Of a stretch of DNA of 52,062 nt, positions 25,132-36,571 are shown piece by piece. The position numbers were made by a program, and so were the translations under genes. The notes under the pieces were generated by a model. It saw nothing but the letters and a program-made list of their open reading frames with translations. It did no database searches and was not told where the DNA came from. How positions within the stretch are numbered: position 1 is the first letter of the stretch; every line of letters starts with the position of its first letter. Origin of the DNA: Gammaproteobacteria bacterium (lineage in GTDB: Bacteria > Pseudomonadota > Gammaproteobacteria > JAKEHO01); NCBI GenBank assembly GCA_022614965.1, contig JAKEHO010000001.1:1-52062 (forward strand). Reading direction: 5' to 3'.

Positions 25132-26568
25132 CTAAGCGCTAAGGGCGGCGACACACAAGGACATTAACAACCCTGGTGCAAGCCCAAGCGCAAGGATGGC
25201 AAGGCCATTTACGCTGATCACAAATCGCATCTCGTGCGACGAAGTTATAGAGCGGTCCGTATCCGCTTTATCAAAGTACATCAATTTGACAATACGCAAA
25301 TAATAAAATGCGCCGATTACGGTGAATATCACCGCAAAGGCAGCGAGCCAGACGATCCCCGCATCAATGACTTCCTTTAGGACAAACCACTTGCCCCAAA
25401 AACCGACGAAAGGAGGGACACCCGCCAAGGAGAACATCACAATCAGCATTACGAAGGCGAACCATTGACTTTGTTGCGCAAGGCCCTTGAAATCATCCAA
25501 TCTGTCTGATTCAAATCCCGACCGACTCAGAAGGATGACCATTCCAAATGCGGCCGTCGTCATCAACGCATAAACGATGACGTAAAACATGGCGCTAGAA
25601 TAGCCGGCTAGCGTGCCGGAAAGAATTCCCAGAAGTAGAAATCCGACATGTGCAATGGTTGAGTACGCTAGCATACGTTTTATATTGCTTTGAGCGATGG
25701 CTATGATGTTTCCTGCTGCCATGGACAAGAATGAGAGAATAATAAGCATATCTTGCCAACTGCCAATCAACCCACCGAGACCGTCCACTAGCAGGCGTAT
25801 TGCCATCGCGAATGCAGCAAGCTTGGGTGCCGTGCTGATGAATAGCGTAACGGAGGTGGGCGCACCCTGATAGACATCCGGGATCCACATATGAAAGGGG
25901 ACGGCTCCAAGCTTGAAGGCCACCCCCACGATCACAAAGACCAGGCCGAAGATCAGCAGCGTATTGGGTTCTGTCTGCTCCGTGATGATTAATGAAACCC
26001 GGGCGAGATCGAGATTTCCTGTCACACCATAGAGAATAGAAATCCCATAAAGCAGCATGCCCGAAGCCAGCGCGCTGAGGACAAAGTACTTCATAGCGGC
26101 TTCGGAGGCGGACTCGGAATCTCTATGCAAAGCCACCATGGCATACAGCGACAAAGACAGCAATTCTAGGCCAAGGTAAATCGTAAGGAGATTGTGCGCC
26201 GAGATTAATACCATCATGCCTAGGACTGCGAAGAGACCCAAGACAAAATATTCTCCCTTGAGAAGATCATGCTCCCTTAAATACGTACGTGAGTACAGGA
26301 ACACCACGAACGTCACCACACAAACAGCAACTTTGAGCAGGGCGCTCATGGGATCACTTACGAATATGTCATTAAAGGCAAGCACGGTCTGTTCCGGGCC
26401 AAAATAAAGCGTCAGCACAGCGGCGCCTAAAAGTGTGACTTGAGCCAGCCAGTAGACCAATGCGTGCGACGGTTCGTTATGGTATGCCTCCACAATCAGT
26501 ACAACGCATGCCATGCCGAGCACAAAGATCTCTGGAGCCGCCGGCGCTATGTCAAAAATCATATCCAT
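25132..26568 (-). CDS. nuoN: NADH-quinone oxidoreductase subunit N
   Basis: A 478-residue antiporter-like membrane subunit of complex I, with 13-14 helices. Proton-path residues lie in [14 protein letters not shown] (Glu) and in [17 protein letters not shown] (Pro, His). The Lys-bearing [14 protein letters not shown] follows in the next helix. I chose ATG 26568 ([13 protein letters not shown]), 5 bp after nuoM; the frame is open further up inside nuoM. It is last of the canonical 14 nuo genes. Confidence 0.96.
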   Translation of the reverse strand: MDMIFDIAPAAPEIFVLGMACVVLIVEAYHNEPSHALVYWLAQVTLLGAAVLTLYFGPEQTVLAFNDIFVSDPMSALLKVAVCVVTFVVFLYSRTYLREHDLLKGEYFVLGLFAVLGMMVLISAHNLLTIYLGLELLSLSLYAMVALHRDSESASEAAMKYFVLSALASGMLLYGISILYGVTGNLDLARVSLIITEQTEPNTLLIFGLVFVIVGVAFKLGAVPFHMWIPDVYQGAPTSVTLFISTAPKLAAFAMAIRLLVDGLGGLIGSWQDMLIILSFLSMAAGNIIAIAQSNIKRMLAYSTIAHVGFLLLGILSGTLAGYSSAMFYVIVYALMTTAAFGMVILLSRSGFESDRLDDFKGLAQQSQWFAFVMLIVMFSLAGVPPFVGFWGKWFVLKEVIDAGIVWLAAFAVIFTVIGAFYYLRIVKLMYFDKADTDRSITSSHEMRFVISVNGLAILALGLAPGLLMSLCVAALSA

Positions 26569-26573
26569 TCCAC

Positions 26574-28091
26574 TCACATCACCTTTGATTGCGCGATATG
26601 TTGCAAAAGGTGCTGAATAGAAGGTCCCATTACTTCGAACAGCGGCGCTGGCCACACACCGAACAGCAGCACCGCTACAGCGACCGCCCCCAGGACAAAC
26701 GTCTCTCGGAAATTGATGTCCTTAAGCTTGGCTACACCCTCGCTTGCGATATCGCCAAAGATGACGCGTTTATACATCCACAGCGTATACGCAGCGCCCA
26801 ATACAAGGGTCATTGCAGCCAGGACGGCGAACCAAACATTTGCCTCGAAGCTGCTTAGGATGATCAGAAACTCGCCGACAAAACCCGATGTGCCGGGGAG
26901 AGCCGCATTTGCCATTGCAAACAACATCATAAAGGCGGCAAAGTGCGGCATGGTGTTGACTACACCCCCATAATCGCTGATCTCGCGGGTATGCAGCCGG
27001 TCATACATTACACCCACACAGAGAAATAGTGCCCCAGATATGAAACCGTGGGAGATCATCTGCATGAGTCCTCCCTCCATCCCCCTCGTTGCACCCTCCG
27101 TTGATCCTGTGTTGTCAATGATCCTGAAAACGATGAAAAAGCCCAGGGTGACAAAGCCCATATGAGCGATAGACGAATAGGCAATCAGTTTTTTCATGTC
27201 ATGCTGGACCAAGGCGACAAACCCGATATAAATGATTGCAATCAAAGAGAGGCTGATCATCAACCAGTCGAACGCTTCGCTACCATCAGGGACGATCGGC
27301 AGGCTGAAGCGCAGGAATCCGTAGGCCCCCATCTTCAACATGATGGCGGCCAGAATGACGGAACCGCCTGTTGGGGCCTCGACGTGAGCGTCCGGTAACC
27401 AAGTATGTACAGGCCACATAGGCACCTTAACGGCAAACGCTAAGAGGAATGCGATAAATAACAGCTTCTGCGCTGTGAGACCAATTGGGAGATCGTAAAG
27501 GGCTAAAATCTCAAAGCTGCCCGCCTGAAAATAGAGATACAAGATCGCCACTAACAAAAAGACCGATCCGAGAAATGTGAACAGAAAGAACTTGATAGTG
27601 GCATAGACCCTGTGCGGTCCTCCCCAGATACCAATAATGAGAAACATCGGGACCAACATCGCCTCCCAAAAGACATAGAAAAGGATCGAATCGAGAGAGG
27701 CAAACACACCGTTCATGAGGCCTTCCAAGATCAGGAATGCCGCCATGTACTGCGAGATCCGATATTCAATGGCCTCCCAGCCAGCAAGTACGGCTAGCAC
27801 GGTGGTAAATGCTGTGAGTAAGATCAATAACAACGAAATGCCATCTATGCCGAGGTGGTAATTGATATTGAAGGTTGTAATCCACGGCGCAAATTCCACG
27901 AATTGCATCTGATGGGTGCTGGTGTTGAACCCGATATACAGCGGGACACATAGCGCGCAAGTGATCAGGGACACGACAAGCCCAAGCAGCTTTGCCGTAT
28001 GCTTCTGTTCTTCCCCTGCGAACAATGCCCATACGCCGCCTAAAATCGGCGTCCAGATAACAAGGCTGAGTAAAGGCGTTGTTGCGAACAT
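26574..28091 (-). CDS. nuoM: NADH-quinone oxidoreductase subunit M
   Basis: A 505-residue antiporter-like proton-pumping subunit in the membrane arm. Key residues are the Glu in [13 protein letters not shown], then [19 protein letters not shown], Lys in [14 protein letters not shown] and a C-terminal Glu in [10 protein letters not shown]. About 14 helices are present. It lies 14 bp after nuoL and 5 bp before nuoN. Confidence 0.97.
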   Translation of the reverse strand: MFATTPLLSLVIWTPILGGVWALFAGEEQKHTAKLLGLVVSLITCALCVPLYIGFNTSTHQMQFVEFAPWITTFNINYHLGIDGISLLLILLTAFTTVLAVLAGWEAIEYRISQYMAAFLILEGLMNGVFASLDSILFYVFWEAMLVPMFLIIGIWGGPHRVYATIKFFLFTFLGSVFLLVAILYLYFQAGSFEILALYDLPIGLTAQKLLFIAFLLAFAVKVPMWPVHTWLPDAHVEAPTGGSVILAAIMLKMGAYGFLRFSLPIVPDGSEAFDWLMISLSLIAIIYIGFVALVQHDMKKLIAYSSIAHMGFVTLGFFIVFRIIDNTGSTEGATRGMEGGLMQMISHGFISGALFLCVGVMYDRLHTREISDYGGVVNTMPHFAAFMMLFAMANAALPGTSGFVGEFLIILSSFEANVWFAVLAAMTLVLGAAYTLWMYKRVIFGDIASEGVAKLKDINFRETFVLGAVAVAVLLFGVWPAPLFEVMGPSIQHLLQHIAQSKVM

Positions 28092-28105
28092 GCGTCGTGT
28101 GGCGC

Positions 28106-30076
28106 CTAAAGGATCCCGTGGACGAATATCGCGAGTAATAACAGGAGGCCGATAATCATCGCGAACGCATAGTGGTAAAGAAAGCCAGATTGGATCGTGC
28201 GCACGATGCTCGAAAACCAGCCGACGGCTCGCGCCGAGCCGTTGACGGCCAAACCATCGATCAACGCGACGTCCCCGACGCGCCAGAACAAGTTACCAAC
28301 ACCGCGCGCACCACCTGCGAAGAAAGACTCGTAAAATTCATCGAACCCATACTTATGAACAAGGACGTTGTAGATGATTTGTGCCCGTTCTGCGGCGCGT
28401 TTCGGAATGTCGGGGCGCTTGATGTAGCAATACCACGCCACCCCAAATCCCAACAGCGCGAATATAAAGGGCAGGCCGATGAGACCGTGCAAGACAAGCG
28501 CCCACGGCCCATGGTAGTCCTCACCCATTTGTGCCAACACGTCATATTGCGGCAAGACGAGGAGGGCATGGCCGAAGTGCCCTTCATACAGCATAGGGCC
28601 AACCAGAATTGCGCCAAGCATGAGCGATGGAATTGCCAATACAATCAATGGGACGATCACCACTGCTTGCGACTCGTGCACGTGTTTGCGAACCTCTGCG
28701 CCAAAGCGTTCCGGCCCGTGAAAAACCAAGAAAATCAGCCTGAACGTGTAGAGTGCTGTTACGAATACGCCTACCAGCAGGGCCACATGGGCAAAGCCTG
28801 CGCCCGGTAGGTTCGAATGACCTACCGCATCAATGATGGCGTCCTTGGAGAAAAAGCCGGCGGTGCCCGGGACCCCGCTGAGCGCCAAGCCACCGATCAC
28901 CATCGTGATCCAGGTAATCGGCATATATTTGCCCAAGCCACCCATCTTCCGCATGTCCTGCTCATGGTGCATAGCGATAATGATCGACCCTGCCGCCAGG
29001 AAGAGCAGCGCCTTGAAGAACGCGTGCGTAACCAGATGAAATATGCCGGCAGAAAAGGCTGAGGCACCGAGCGCGGCCGCCATATATCCGAGCTGCGAGA
29101 TCGTTGAATAGGCAATAACGCGCTTGATATCGTGCTGGACGACCCCAAGGACCCCGATAAAAAATGCACCGATTGCCCCGACAACCAGAACGAGGCTAAG
29201 TGCCGTTGCCGACAGCTCGTAGAGCGGGGACATGCGCGCTACCATAAAGATGCCCGCGGTTACCATCGTTGCCGCGTGGATAAGGGCGGAGATTGGCGTG
29301 GGCCCCTCCATGGAGTCCGGCAACCATACATGCAGTGGCACCTGGGCTGACTTTCCCATCGCGCCGATGAATAAGAGAACGCAAATGACGGTCATCAAGG
29401 GCCACGCAGTCCCGCGCAGGAGCTCTATTGTGGTATTGGCCATGAGCGGCGCCTGCTGAAACACCTGAGCGTAATCCAGTGTGTGGAAATAGGTCATGAT
29501 GGCTGCAATGCCGAGCACGAATCCAAAATCCCCGATACGGTTGGCAAGAAATGCCTTCACGCTCGCCTGGTTCGCCGATTCGCGTTTGAACCAAAATCCA
29601 ATCAATAGATACGATACAAGTCCCACGCCTTCCCAACCGAATAAGAGTTGCAGGAAGTTATTGGCCATGACCAAGATCAGCATGAAAAAAGTAAACAGCG
29701 CGGTGTAACTGAAGAACCGTTGGTAACCCGGATCATCGTGCATGTAGCCGATGGTGTAGATATGGATCACCCAGGATACAAAACTGACTACCACCATCAT
29801 CGTCACAGACAGCCTATCAATTAGAAAGCCAATGACGAGTCGCGTGTCACCGCTGACCAGCCATGTATATACGGCACCGTTAAATACCTCGCCGCCATCA
29901 AAGACAATGTAATTGAACGCCACAGACGACAGGATGAAGGCAATCCCGACGCCGATGATGGTCACCCAATGAGCTCCGGCACGTCCAATGCTGCGGCCAA
30001 AAAGGCCGGCAATAATCGACGCGAGTAAGGGTGCGAGGACGACACCAAGATAGACATATCGCATGTAATCGGCCAT
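28106..30076 (-). CDS. nuoL: NADH-quinone oxidoreductase subunit L
   Basis: A 656-residue distal proton-pumping subunit. Landmarks are LLFGWEGVGLVSYLLIGFW (Glu), KSAQVPLHVWLPDSMEGPTP and HDIKRVIAYSTISQLGYM (Lys). The C-terminal part includes the long lateral helix that runs along the membrane arm, with KYGFDEFYE just ahead of it. Normal length. It starts 2 bp after the nuoK stop. Confidence 0.97.
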   Translation of the reverse strand: MADYMRYVYLGVVLAPLLASIIAGLFGRSIGRAGAHWVTIIGVGIAFILSSVAFNYIVFDGGEVFNGAVYTWLVSGDTRLVIGFLIDRLSVTMMVVVSFVSWVIHIYTIGYMHDDPGYQRFFSYTALFTFFMLILVMANNFLQLLFGWEGVGLVSYLLIGFWFKRESANQASVKAFLANRIGDFGFVLGIAAIMTYFHTLDYAQVFQQAPLMANTTIELLRGTAWPLMTVICVLLFIGAMGKSAQVPLHVWLPDSMEGPTPISALIHAATMVTAGIFMVARMSPLYELSATALSLVLVVGAIGAFFIGVLGVVQHDIKRVIAYSTISQLGYMAAALGASAFSAGIFHLVTHAFFKALLFLAAGSIIIAMHHEQDMRKMGGLGKYMPITWITMVIGGLALSGVPGTAGFFSKDAIIDAVGHSNLPGAGFAHVALLVGVFVTALYTFRLIFLVFHGPERFGAEVRKHVHESQAVVIVPLIVLAIPSLMLGAILVGPMLYEGHFGHALLVLPQYDVLAQMGEDYHGPWALVLHGLIGLPFIFALLGFGVAWYCYIKRPDIPKRAAERAQIIYNVLVHKYGFDEFYESFFAGGARGVGNLFWRVGDVALIDGLAVNGSARAVGWFSSIVRTIQSGFLYHYAFAMIIGLLLLLAIFVHGIL

Positions 30077-30078
30077 TT

Positions 30079-30384
30079 CTACCCCTTCATGGTATCGAGA
30101 TCATCGACGTTAATTGTGTTCCTGTTGCGGAATAAGACAACGAGGATTGCAAGACCAATGGATGACTCAGCCGCAGCGACAGTGAGAATAAAGAACACAA
30201 ATACCTGACCGGTGATGTCACCAAGAAAGTAAGAAAAGGCAATGAAATTCATGTTGACGGCAAGCAACATGAGTTCAATGCACATCAACAAAATAATCAC
30301 ATTCTTACGGTTCAGAAAAATCCCCGCAACGCTCAGGCAAAAAAGGATGGCTCCTAACACCAGAAAATGCGAAAGCGAGAGCAT
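30079..30384 (-). CDS. nuoK: NADH-quinone oxidoreductase subunit K
   Basis: A 101-residue subunit with three membrane helices. The two conserved acidic residues are Glu in [12 protein letters not shown] and Glu in [14 protein letters not shown] chose ATG 30384 ([13 protein letters not shown]), which matches other NuoK starts; a GTG codon lies just before it. A 174-bp spacer separates it from nuoJ, unusually long for this operon. Confidence 0.97.
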   Translation of the reverse strand: MLSLSHFLVLGAILFCLSVAGIFLNRKNVIILLMCIELMLLAVNMNFIAFSYFLGDITGQVFVFFILTVAAAESSIGLAILVVLFRNRNTINVDDLDTMKG

Positions 30385-30493
30385 CACATCAACCTATTCC
30401 CTTGCCCGCTGCCATTGACCCACCCGGTGTGTGGCTGAGTGATACCACGTATAGTCGATGTATCTTGAAAATCGATGCCCACTTTTATCCCCA

Positions 30494-30507
30494 CGAGGCC
30501 CGCCTCG
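30494..30507. repeat. GC hairpin in the nuoJ-nuoK spacer
   Basis: CGAGGCCCGCCTCG is a 5- to 6-bp stem with a 2- to 4-nt loop, in the long nuoJ-nuoK spacer. No T-run follows on the minus strand, so it is not a clear terminator. It might tune processing or stability between the two parts of the operon. Confidence 0.4.
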
Positions 30508-30558
30508 CCCCTGAGCTATCCCCCAATTCAAGGTGGTGACGCCATACGAGGATTGAAA

Positions 30559-31167
30559 TTACGGTGAGCCCTTTTTCTCGCTCGTCATCTTGACGAGCCT
30601 GATTCGGTCTTCCCTTCGAACCGCGACCTGCAGCTGCGGTTTCTGTGCCTTGATATGAGGACGTCTGCGCAGCGTTAGGGCAATCGCGGCAACGATGGCG
30701 ACCAACAAGATCGCAGCAGCGATCTCAAACGGATAGACATAGTCCGTATATAACACGCTACCCAGCTCCTTGGTGTTACTGTAATCCGCGGCATGTCGTG
30801 CAGGCACAGGAAAGCGTTCTGAACCAAAATAGCGCGGGCCAACCACAAGGCCCATTGCGAACATCATCAACAGGGCGACCAGCCCACCCACTGGCAAATA
30901 TCTCGCAAACCCTTCACGCAGAGGCGCGAGATTGATGTCCAGCATCATCATCACAAAAAGAAACAGCACCATTACAGCGCCGACATAAACCAACACCAAC
31001 GCGATCGCGAGAAACTCAGCCTCCAGCAATAGCCATATCGCGGCACTCGTGAAAAACGCCAGCACGAGAAACAATGCAGCGTGCACCGGGTTCCGCACGG
31101 TTATTACCATGCTCCCAGCAAATATCAGCAGCAAAGCCAATGCGTAGAAGATAATTTGATCAGTCAT
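30559..31167 (-). CDS. nuoJ: NADH-quinone oxidoreductase subunit J
   Basis: A 202-residue membrane subunit with five hydrophobic helices. The conserved LVYVGAVMVLFLFVMMML stretch (about 58-75) contains the pi-bulge-type helix near the quinone tunnel. The C-terminus is basic and variable. A 96-bp spacer separates it from nuoI. Confidence 0.95.
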   Translation of the reverse strand: MTDQIIFYALALLLIFAGSMVITVRNPVHAALFLVLAFFTSAAIWLLLEAEFLAIALVLVYVGAVMVLFLFVMMMLDINLAPLREGFARYLPVGGLVALLMMFAMGLVVGPRYFGSERFPVPARHAADYSNTKELGSVLYTDYVYPFEIAAAILLVAIVAAIALTLRRRPHIKAQKPQLQVAVRREDRIRLVKMTSEKKGSP

Positions 31168-31263
31168 CGTTCATTCGAGGCTAACTGAGTCACATCAAAA
31201 GCAGTTTTACGTGGCACGCCCGCTTTATCCCCAATTATTCCAGCTCGTACTTTTTCGCGTTTT

Positions 31264-31752
31264 CTATCGATACATCGCATCCGCTGCACGATCTTTGGCA
31301 ATTTCTTGTTCCATTAAATCTCCCACCTCGAGTAAACGTTCCTTGGTCATCAGAAGATCTCCACGGGCCTCGCCGTGATACTCAAATATGCGTGTCTCGA
31401 CAATCGAATCGACGGGGCACGATTCTTCGCAGAACCCACAGAATATGCATTTCGTCAGATCGATATCGTACCGGGTGGTACGACGCGTACCGTCTTCCCT
31501 CTCCTCGGACTCGATCGTAATGGCGACCGCCGGACACACCGCCTCACATAGCTTGCATGCAATACATCGCTCCTCTCCGTTCGGATAGCGCCTCAGCGCG
31601 TGCAGGCCCCTAAACCGCGGTGAGAGAGGGGTCTTCTCCTCAGGGTATTGCACCGTGATCTTGCGCCGAAACAGGTGACGGCCGGTCACCCGCAATCCTT
31701 GGATAAGCTCCCAGAGCAACAGACTTTTCAGATAATTCTTGATGGCTTGCAT
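31264..31752 (-). CDS. nuoI: NADH-quinone oxidoreductase subunit I
   Basis: A 162-residue ferredoxin-like subunit with two 4Fe-4S clusters (N6a, N6b). The motifs are [12 protein letters not shown] and [13 protein letters not shown] chose ATG 31752 (MQAIKNYL), the usual size; the TTG at 31770 would overlap the nuoH stop. It sits 14 bp... (overlap-free) after nuoH, at the interface of the peripheral and membrane arms. Confidence 0.96.
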   Translation of the reverse strand: MQAIKNYLKSLLLWELIQGLRVTGRHLFRRKITVQYPEEKTPLSPRFRGLHALRRYPNGEERCIACKLCEAVCPAVAITIESEEREDGTRRTTRYDIDLTKCIFCGFCEESCPVDSIVETRIFEYHGEARGDLLMTKERLLEVGDLMEQEIAKDRAADAMYR

Positions 31753-31766
31753 GGCGCTAGGATTTA

Positions 31767-32840
31767 TCAATTAAACCAGGGCGGCACTGCCGCCATGATC
31801 AATACACCAATAACGACGAGCCAGAGGATCGTGATAGGAATAAACACCTTCCAACCAAGGCGCATGATCTGATCATATCGGTAACGTGGAAAAGTCGCCC
31901 GAAGCCAAATAAATAAAAACAGGAAGATGCTCGTTTTCAGGAACAACCAGTGCATTCCTGGACCCAATAACGTACCCATTATGGGCACTTCGAACAGAGA
32001 TGCGGGCAGCCCCTCTAGGGGAGACAACCAACCACCAAGGAAAAAGACGGAGGCCAGTATCGAGATCAGGATCATATTGGCGTACTCGGCCAGAAAGAAA
32101 ATGGCGAAAGTCATGCCAGCGTACTCCACATGAAAGCCAGCGACGATCTCTGATTCACCTTCGGCAACGTCAAAGGGGGCACGGTTGGTTTCCGCGACAC
32201 CGGACACGAAATAAACCACAAAAAGCGGCAACAGCGGCAGCCAAAACCAATGAAGAACGTTTCCTTGCTGCGCCAGTACGATGTCCTGCAGGTTGAGACT
32301 GCGTGCTGCCATGAGCACACCGACAAGGGCAAAACCCATGGCGATCTCATAGGAGACGATCTGTGCGGCCGAGCGCATCGAACCTAAGAAGGCATACTTA
32401 GAATTGGATGCCCAGCCGGCGATGATGACCCCATAGATGCCAAGTGATGTCAGGGCCAAAATGTAGAGTAGTCCGGCATTGATGTTGGAAAGAACCTTCA
32501 CGTCGTCGAATGGAATCACGGCCCAGGCAGCGAACGCCGGTGCGATGGCCAGAATGGGCGCAAGCAAAAATAGGAAGCGGTTGGCGCCGCTCGGAATGGT
32601 GATTTCTTTGAGCAAGAGCTTGCAAACATCGGCGATGGGCTGCAGCCAACCGCGCGGGCCAACCCGGTTAGGGCCAATGCGCGCCTGGATGTACCCAATG
32701 ATCTTGCGCTCAGCAAAGGTCAGATAGGCAACGCACAGCATCAACGGCACCAAGATCGCCACAATCTTGAGCAAAATGATGATGACGAGCCTCAGGCCCT
32801 CCGGGAAGACTTGCCAAATACCGTGCAATGTCTCAAACAT
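31767..32840 (-). CDS. nuoH: NADH-quinone oxidoreductase subunit H
   Basis: A 357-residue membrane subunit with eight helices, at the quinone-binding interface. Landmarks are [41 protein letters not shown] and [27 protein letters not shown]. It lies 18 bp after nuoG. Confidence 0.97.
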   Translation of the reverse strand: MFETLHGIWQVFPEGLRLVIIILLKIVAILVPLMLCVAYLTFAERKIIGYIQARIGPNRVGPRGWLQPIADVCKLLLKEITIPSGANRFLFLLAPILAIAPAFAAWAVIPFDDVKVLSNINAGLLYILALTSLGIYGVIIAGWASNSKYAFLGSMRSAAQIVSYEIAMGFALVGVLMAARSLNLQDIVLAQQGNVLHWFWLPLLPLFVVYFVSGVAETNRAPFDVAEGESEIVAGFHVEYAGMTFAIFFLAEYANMILISILASVFFLGGWLSPLEGLPASLFEVPIMGTLLGPGMHWLFLKTSIFLFLFIWLRATFPRYRYDQIMRLGWKVFIPITILWLVVIGVLIMAAVPPWFN

Positions 32841-32858
32841 GCCCTACTTCCGGACACT

Positions 32859-35240
32859 TCAGTGCCGTTGCACCGTGACAGGCCCCTCCCAGGGTCCGAG
32901 TTCCGCCGAGACTCCCTGAGCCCCGTGGACGAGCACACAGTGATCTGGCACCCGATCGTCGATGGCAATCAGCAGCGTGGCGCTCCCCTCATCCTGTTGC
33001 AACCTGATCTGCACCCCTGCTGTGAGGCCCAATGAGCGCGCCGTCGAGGCGTTCACATGCGCGGCGCCATCGGCCACATCCTGGGTCTGTTGTAACGCAG
33101 CGGCCCGTCGTACCAAGGGGTCAAGCGCGTTCATGGGAACCTCACTGATACGCTCCATCCCATTTAGGCCTGGACGGAGATGGTCGGGGAGGCGCCACTT
33201 ACCGTGATTGCAGGGCGTAAGCTCGCCGATGATAACTTTCAGCTCCTCCCTGACCTCAGATGATGCGCCGTACTCAAAGTCCGCCAGTCCAAAATGATTG
33301 CCAAGTACACGCAACACCTTCCAGGCGGGACGGGCCTCCCCTGGCGGGGAGATGACACCAGCAAAGCTCTGCCATACACCCTCGGTATTCACATAGGTCC
33401 CTGAGCTCTCCGCAAAAAGGCCGATTGGCAACAGCACATCGGCATACCTGTCCATCGGCGGCGTGCGAAAGGCGGTGAGCGACACGACAAATGCCGCCGC
33501 ATCGAGGGCCTTGAGGCTTGCGCGTCCATCCCAGCAATCAAGCTCGGGCTCAACGCCCATCAGGACATAGCCTTTGAGTCCCTCAGCCAGCATGGTATGG
33601 GCGCTCTGCCCTGGGTTGGCAAGTGCCTTCCCGCCCGGGCCACGATGGGGTAGAACCCCCGCGAGCCAGGCCCCGGCCGAGTTCGCCGCCTCGCTGAGAT
33701 ACCCAAGACGACTGCCAGAGAGTTCTGCAACGGCGCCAGCAAGGGCGCGAAGCGTTGCCGCCTCCCTGTGCGCCGTCGCCAAATTCCCTAAAAGCACCGC
33801 GCCAGGCTTCCGCTCCTTCAGCGTCTCTGCAATCGCGCGCTGGGGCGTGTTCACTTCGACCCCGGCCAGCAGCTGGCGGAGGCCCGCATCCACCGAGCCA
33901 TCGGTGCGCCCGAGCAGGGCATTGGCTATCCCCGCAAGCGCCATCGGCAGTTTGGAAGGCGGGGCGATCACCTTCTCTGCAACGCGGTAATTAAGCTCAT
34001 AATCGAGCGGGTTGACCAACATGATGGCAGCGCCGCGCATGGAGGCCTTGCGCAAACGGTGATTGGCAATCGGCTGCTCCTTGCGTACGTGGCTGCCGAC
34101 AAGCAAGGCGGCATCGAGATATTCGAGATCCGCGATGGACTGACCAAGCCATGGAAAGAGCGGAGCGTACTCTTGATCGCTCACATCACATTGGCGCAGC
34201 CGGTGATCCACGTTGTGGCAACCGAGTTCCCGCATCAGCTTCTGCAGCAGATACAGCTCTTCCAGCGTCGATGCAGGCGAGGCCAGCGCTCCAACTTTGT
34301 CAGCACCATGACATTTAATCACTTGGCGCAAGCTGTCCCTGACGTACCCCAGCGCCGTATCCCAGTCGACCTCCTTCCATTTATCGTCTTGCTTGACTAT
34401 CGGCACCGTCAGGCGTTCCGCGCTATAGAGCCCTTCGTAACTGAAGCGATCCCTATCGGAAATCCACACCTCGTTGATCGCCTCGTTCTCTCCGGGCACA
34501 ACACGCTTGATACGGTTGCCTTCGATATGGACTCGCAGGTTGGATCCGATCGAATCATGCGGCGCGATGGTGTCGCGTTGAACCATCTCCCATGCCCGCG
34601 CCGAAAAGCGGAACGGTTTGGAGGTGAGTGCGCCGACCGGACACAAATCGATAACGTTGCCCGACAGCTCCGAGACCATGCTCTTTTCGACATAGGTGCC
34701 AATCTCCATGTGCTCGCTGCGACCGGTCGCACCGAGCTCCCTGAGACCAGCGATCTCCTCACCAAAGCGGACACAACGCGTGCAATGGATACAGCGCGTC
34801 ATATCCGTCTGCACTAGCGGGCCGATGTCTTTGTCCTTCACCACGCGTTTCTTTTCTTGATAACGGGAAACATCCCGGCCGTACCCTACGGCGAGATCTT
34901 GCAACTCGCACTCGCCGCCTTGATCGCAAATTGGACAATCGAGCGGATGGTTGATGAGCAAAAATTCCATCACTGCTTTCTGAGAATCCAGCGCCAAAGC
35001 GGAACGGGTATACGCCTTCATACCCTCCATCACCGGCGTCGCACAGGCAGGCAACGGTTTAGGGGCCTTTTCGATTTCGATAAGGCACATGCGGCAGTTC
35101 GCTGCCACGGATAACTTCTTGTGGTAACAGAAACGCGGAATATAGATGCCATTGGCATCTGCGATTTCGATCAGCATCGCACCCTTACGCGCTTGCAAGG
35201 GCTTGCCATCGATCTCGATGTTAACGAAGACGTCCGTCAT
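32859..35240 (-). CDS. nuoG: NADH-quinone oxidoreductase subunit G
   Basis: A 793-residue iron-sulfur subunit in the peripheral arm. The N-terminal 2Fe-2S site has PRFCYHKKLSVAANCRMC and ends PACATPV. HPLDCPICDQGGECELQD follows, with ligands of N5/N4-type clusters. Next are RCIHCTRCVRFGEEIAG and DLCPVGALTSKPF. The remaining molybdopterin-type domain (about 220-790) has no visible cofactor function. Only the Cys pattern of the canonical clusters is seen; I did not find the additional N7 set. It lies 23 bp after nuoF. Confidence 0.96.
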   Translation of the reverse strand: MTDVFVNIEIDGKPLQARKGAMLIEIADANGIYIPRFCYHKKLSVAANCRMCLIEIEKAPKPLPACATPVMEGMKAYTRSALALDSQKAVMEFLLINHPLDCPICDQGGECELQDLAVGYGRDVSRYQEKKRVVKDKDIGPLVQTDMTRCIHCTRCVRFGEEIAGLRELGATGRSEHMEIGTYVEKSMVSELSGNVIDLCPVGALTSKPFRFSARAWEMVQRDTIAPHDSIGSNLRVHIEGNRIKRVVPGENEAINEVWISDRDRFSYEGLYSAERLTVPIVKQDDKWKEVDWDTALGYVRDSLRQVIKCHGADKVGALASPASTLEELYLLQKLMRELGCHNVDHRLRQCDVSDQEYAPLFPWLGQSIADLEYLDAALLVGSHVRKEQPIANHRLRKASMRGAAIMLVNPLDYELNYRVAEKVIAPPSKLPMALAGIANALLGRTDGSVDAGLRQLLAGVEVNTPQRAIAETLKERKPGAVLLGNLATAHREAATLRALAGAVAELSGSRLGYLSEAANSAGAWLAGVLPHRGPGGKALANPGQSAHTMLAEGLKGYVLMGVEPELDCWDGRASLKALDAAAFVVSLTAFRTPPMDRYADVLLPIGLFAESSGTYVNTEGVWQSFAGVISPPGEARPAWKVLRVLGNHFGLADFEYGASSEVREELKVIIGELTPCNHGKWRLPDHLRPGLNGMERISEVPMNALDPLVRRAAALQQTQDVADGAAHVNASTARSLGLTAGVQIRLQQDEGSATLLIAIDDRVPDHCVLVHGAQGVSAELGPWEGPVTVQRH

Positions 35241-35263
35241 TTCCGGAAGTTACCTATTGCAGA

Positions 35264-36571
35264 TCACGCGGCCGCACTCGCGCCGACGCTACCGGGGCCT
35301 ACCAAGCACTTTTTGTGACGTACGTGGTAGGCGAACTCTTCCCGAAAGTGTTTGATGAAGCTCCTGACTGGCCAGGCCGCGGCATCGCCCAGAGCACAGA
35401 TCGTGCGTCCTTCGATCTTGCTCGCGACACTATCCAGCATGTCCAGTTCCTCGATGCGGCCTTCGCCATTTTCGATGCGGCAGAGCACGCGGTATAGCCA
35501 GCCGGTTCCTTCACGACACGGTGTGCACTGCCCGCACGACTCCGAGTAGTAAAAACGGGAGATCCGCTGAAGTACCCGCACCATGCAGGTTGTGTCATCT
35601 ATTACCATCACGCCACCGGAGCCCAAGAAAGAACCCGCTTTCTGGATGGAGTCATAGTCCATTGTCACCCCCATCATCACTTCTCCCGGAAGGACTGGAA
35701 CGGACGAGCCGCCCGGAATTACGGCCTTGAGCTTCCTTCCGCCGCGCACACCACCGGCCATCTCTAAAAGTTCAGCAAACGGGGTTCCCATCCTCACCTC
35801 AAAATTCCCCGGGCGATTGACGTGGCCACTCACCGAGAACAATTTCGTCCCGCCGCTATTCGCCTTACCCAGCTCGGCAAACCATTTCCCGCCGTTGGTG
35901 ATAATCGCGGGTACGGAAGCAAAGGTCTCCGTGTTGTTAATGGTGGTAGGCCTTCCATAGAGGCCGAAATTAGCCGGAAACGGCGGCTTGAAGCGAGGCA
36001 AGCCCTTTTTCCCTTCCAAGGATTCAAGCAATGCCGTCTCCTCACCGCAGATATACGCACCGGCGCCCAGATGGTTATAGAGATCAAACTCCACATTGGA
36101 GCCGAGGATATCCTTGCCGAGATAGCCCTCGGCGTAGGCCTCCCTTATCGCATCTTCGATGCGCCGATAGGGTTCATCCATAAACTCGCCGCGAATGTAG
36201 TTGTACCCGACGGTAGCGCCCATGGCATATCCCCCGATCGCCATGCCCTCAATGACTGCATGCGGATTGAAGCGGAGGATGTCACGATCCTTGCATGTGC
36301 CAGGCTCGCTTTCGTCAGAGTTGCAGATCACATACTTCTGACCTGGGGCACCTCTCGGCATGAAGCTCCATTTCAGACCCGTGGGAAACCCCGCACCACC
36401 CCGGCCTCGAAGATCGGACGTCTTGATCTCATCGATGATCCGCTCAGGAGGCATCTTCTCTTTCAGGATTGTCTTCCACGCACCATAGCCGCCCGCCTTA
36501 TAATAGTTTTCCAAGGTCCACGGCTCGTCAAACTGAAGCGTTCTAAAGCAGACTTCGTTTTGTATCGTCAT
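35264..36571 (-). CDS. nuoF: NADH-quinone oxidoreductase subunit F
   Basis: A 435-residue subunit that binds NADH, FMN and the N3 4Fe-4S cluster. Landmarks are [15 protein letters not shown], the acidic [30 protein letters not shown], and [15 protein letters not shown] with the distal Cys in [13 protein letters not shown]. The start overlaps the nuoE stop as ATGA. Confidence 0.97.
   Translation of the reverse strand: MTIQNEVCFRTLQFDEPWTLENYYKAGGYGAWKTILKEKMPPERIIDEIKTSDLRGRGGAGFPTGLKWSFMPRGAPGQKYVICNSDESEPGTCKDRDILRFNPHAVIEGMAIGGYAMGATVGYNYIRGEFMDEPYRRIEDAIREAYAEGYLGKDILGSNVEFDLYNHLGAGAYICGEETALLESLEGKKGLPRFKPPFPANFGLYGRPTTINNTETFASVPAIITNGGKWFAELGKANSGGTKLFSVSGHVNRPGNFEVRMGTPFAELLEMAGGVRGGRKLKAVIPGGSSVPVLPGEVMMGVTMDYDSIQKAGSFLGSGGVMVIDDTTCMVRVLQRISRFYYSESCGQCTPCREGTGWLYRVLCRIENGEGRIEELDMLDSVASKIEGRTICALGDAAAWPVRSFIKHFREEFAYHVRHKKCLVGPGSVGASAAA

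Noticed and set aside
30385..30558. Possible hidden small gene in the nuoJ-nuoK spacer
   Set aside because: About 50 codons are open after nuoJ, but there is no start or ribosome site and this length is likely by chance.
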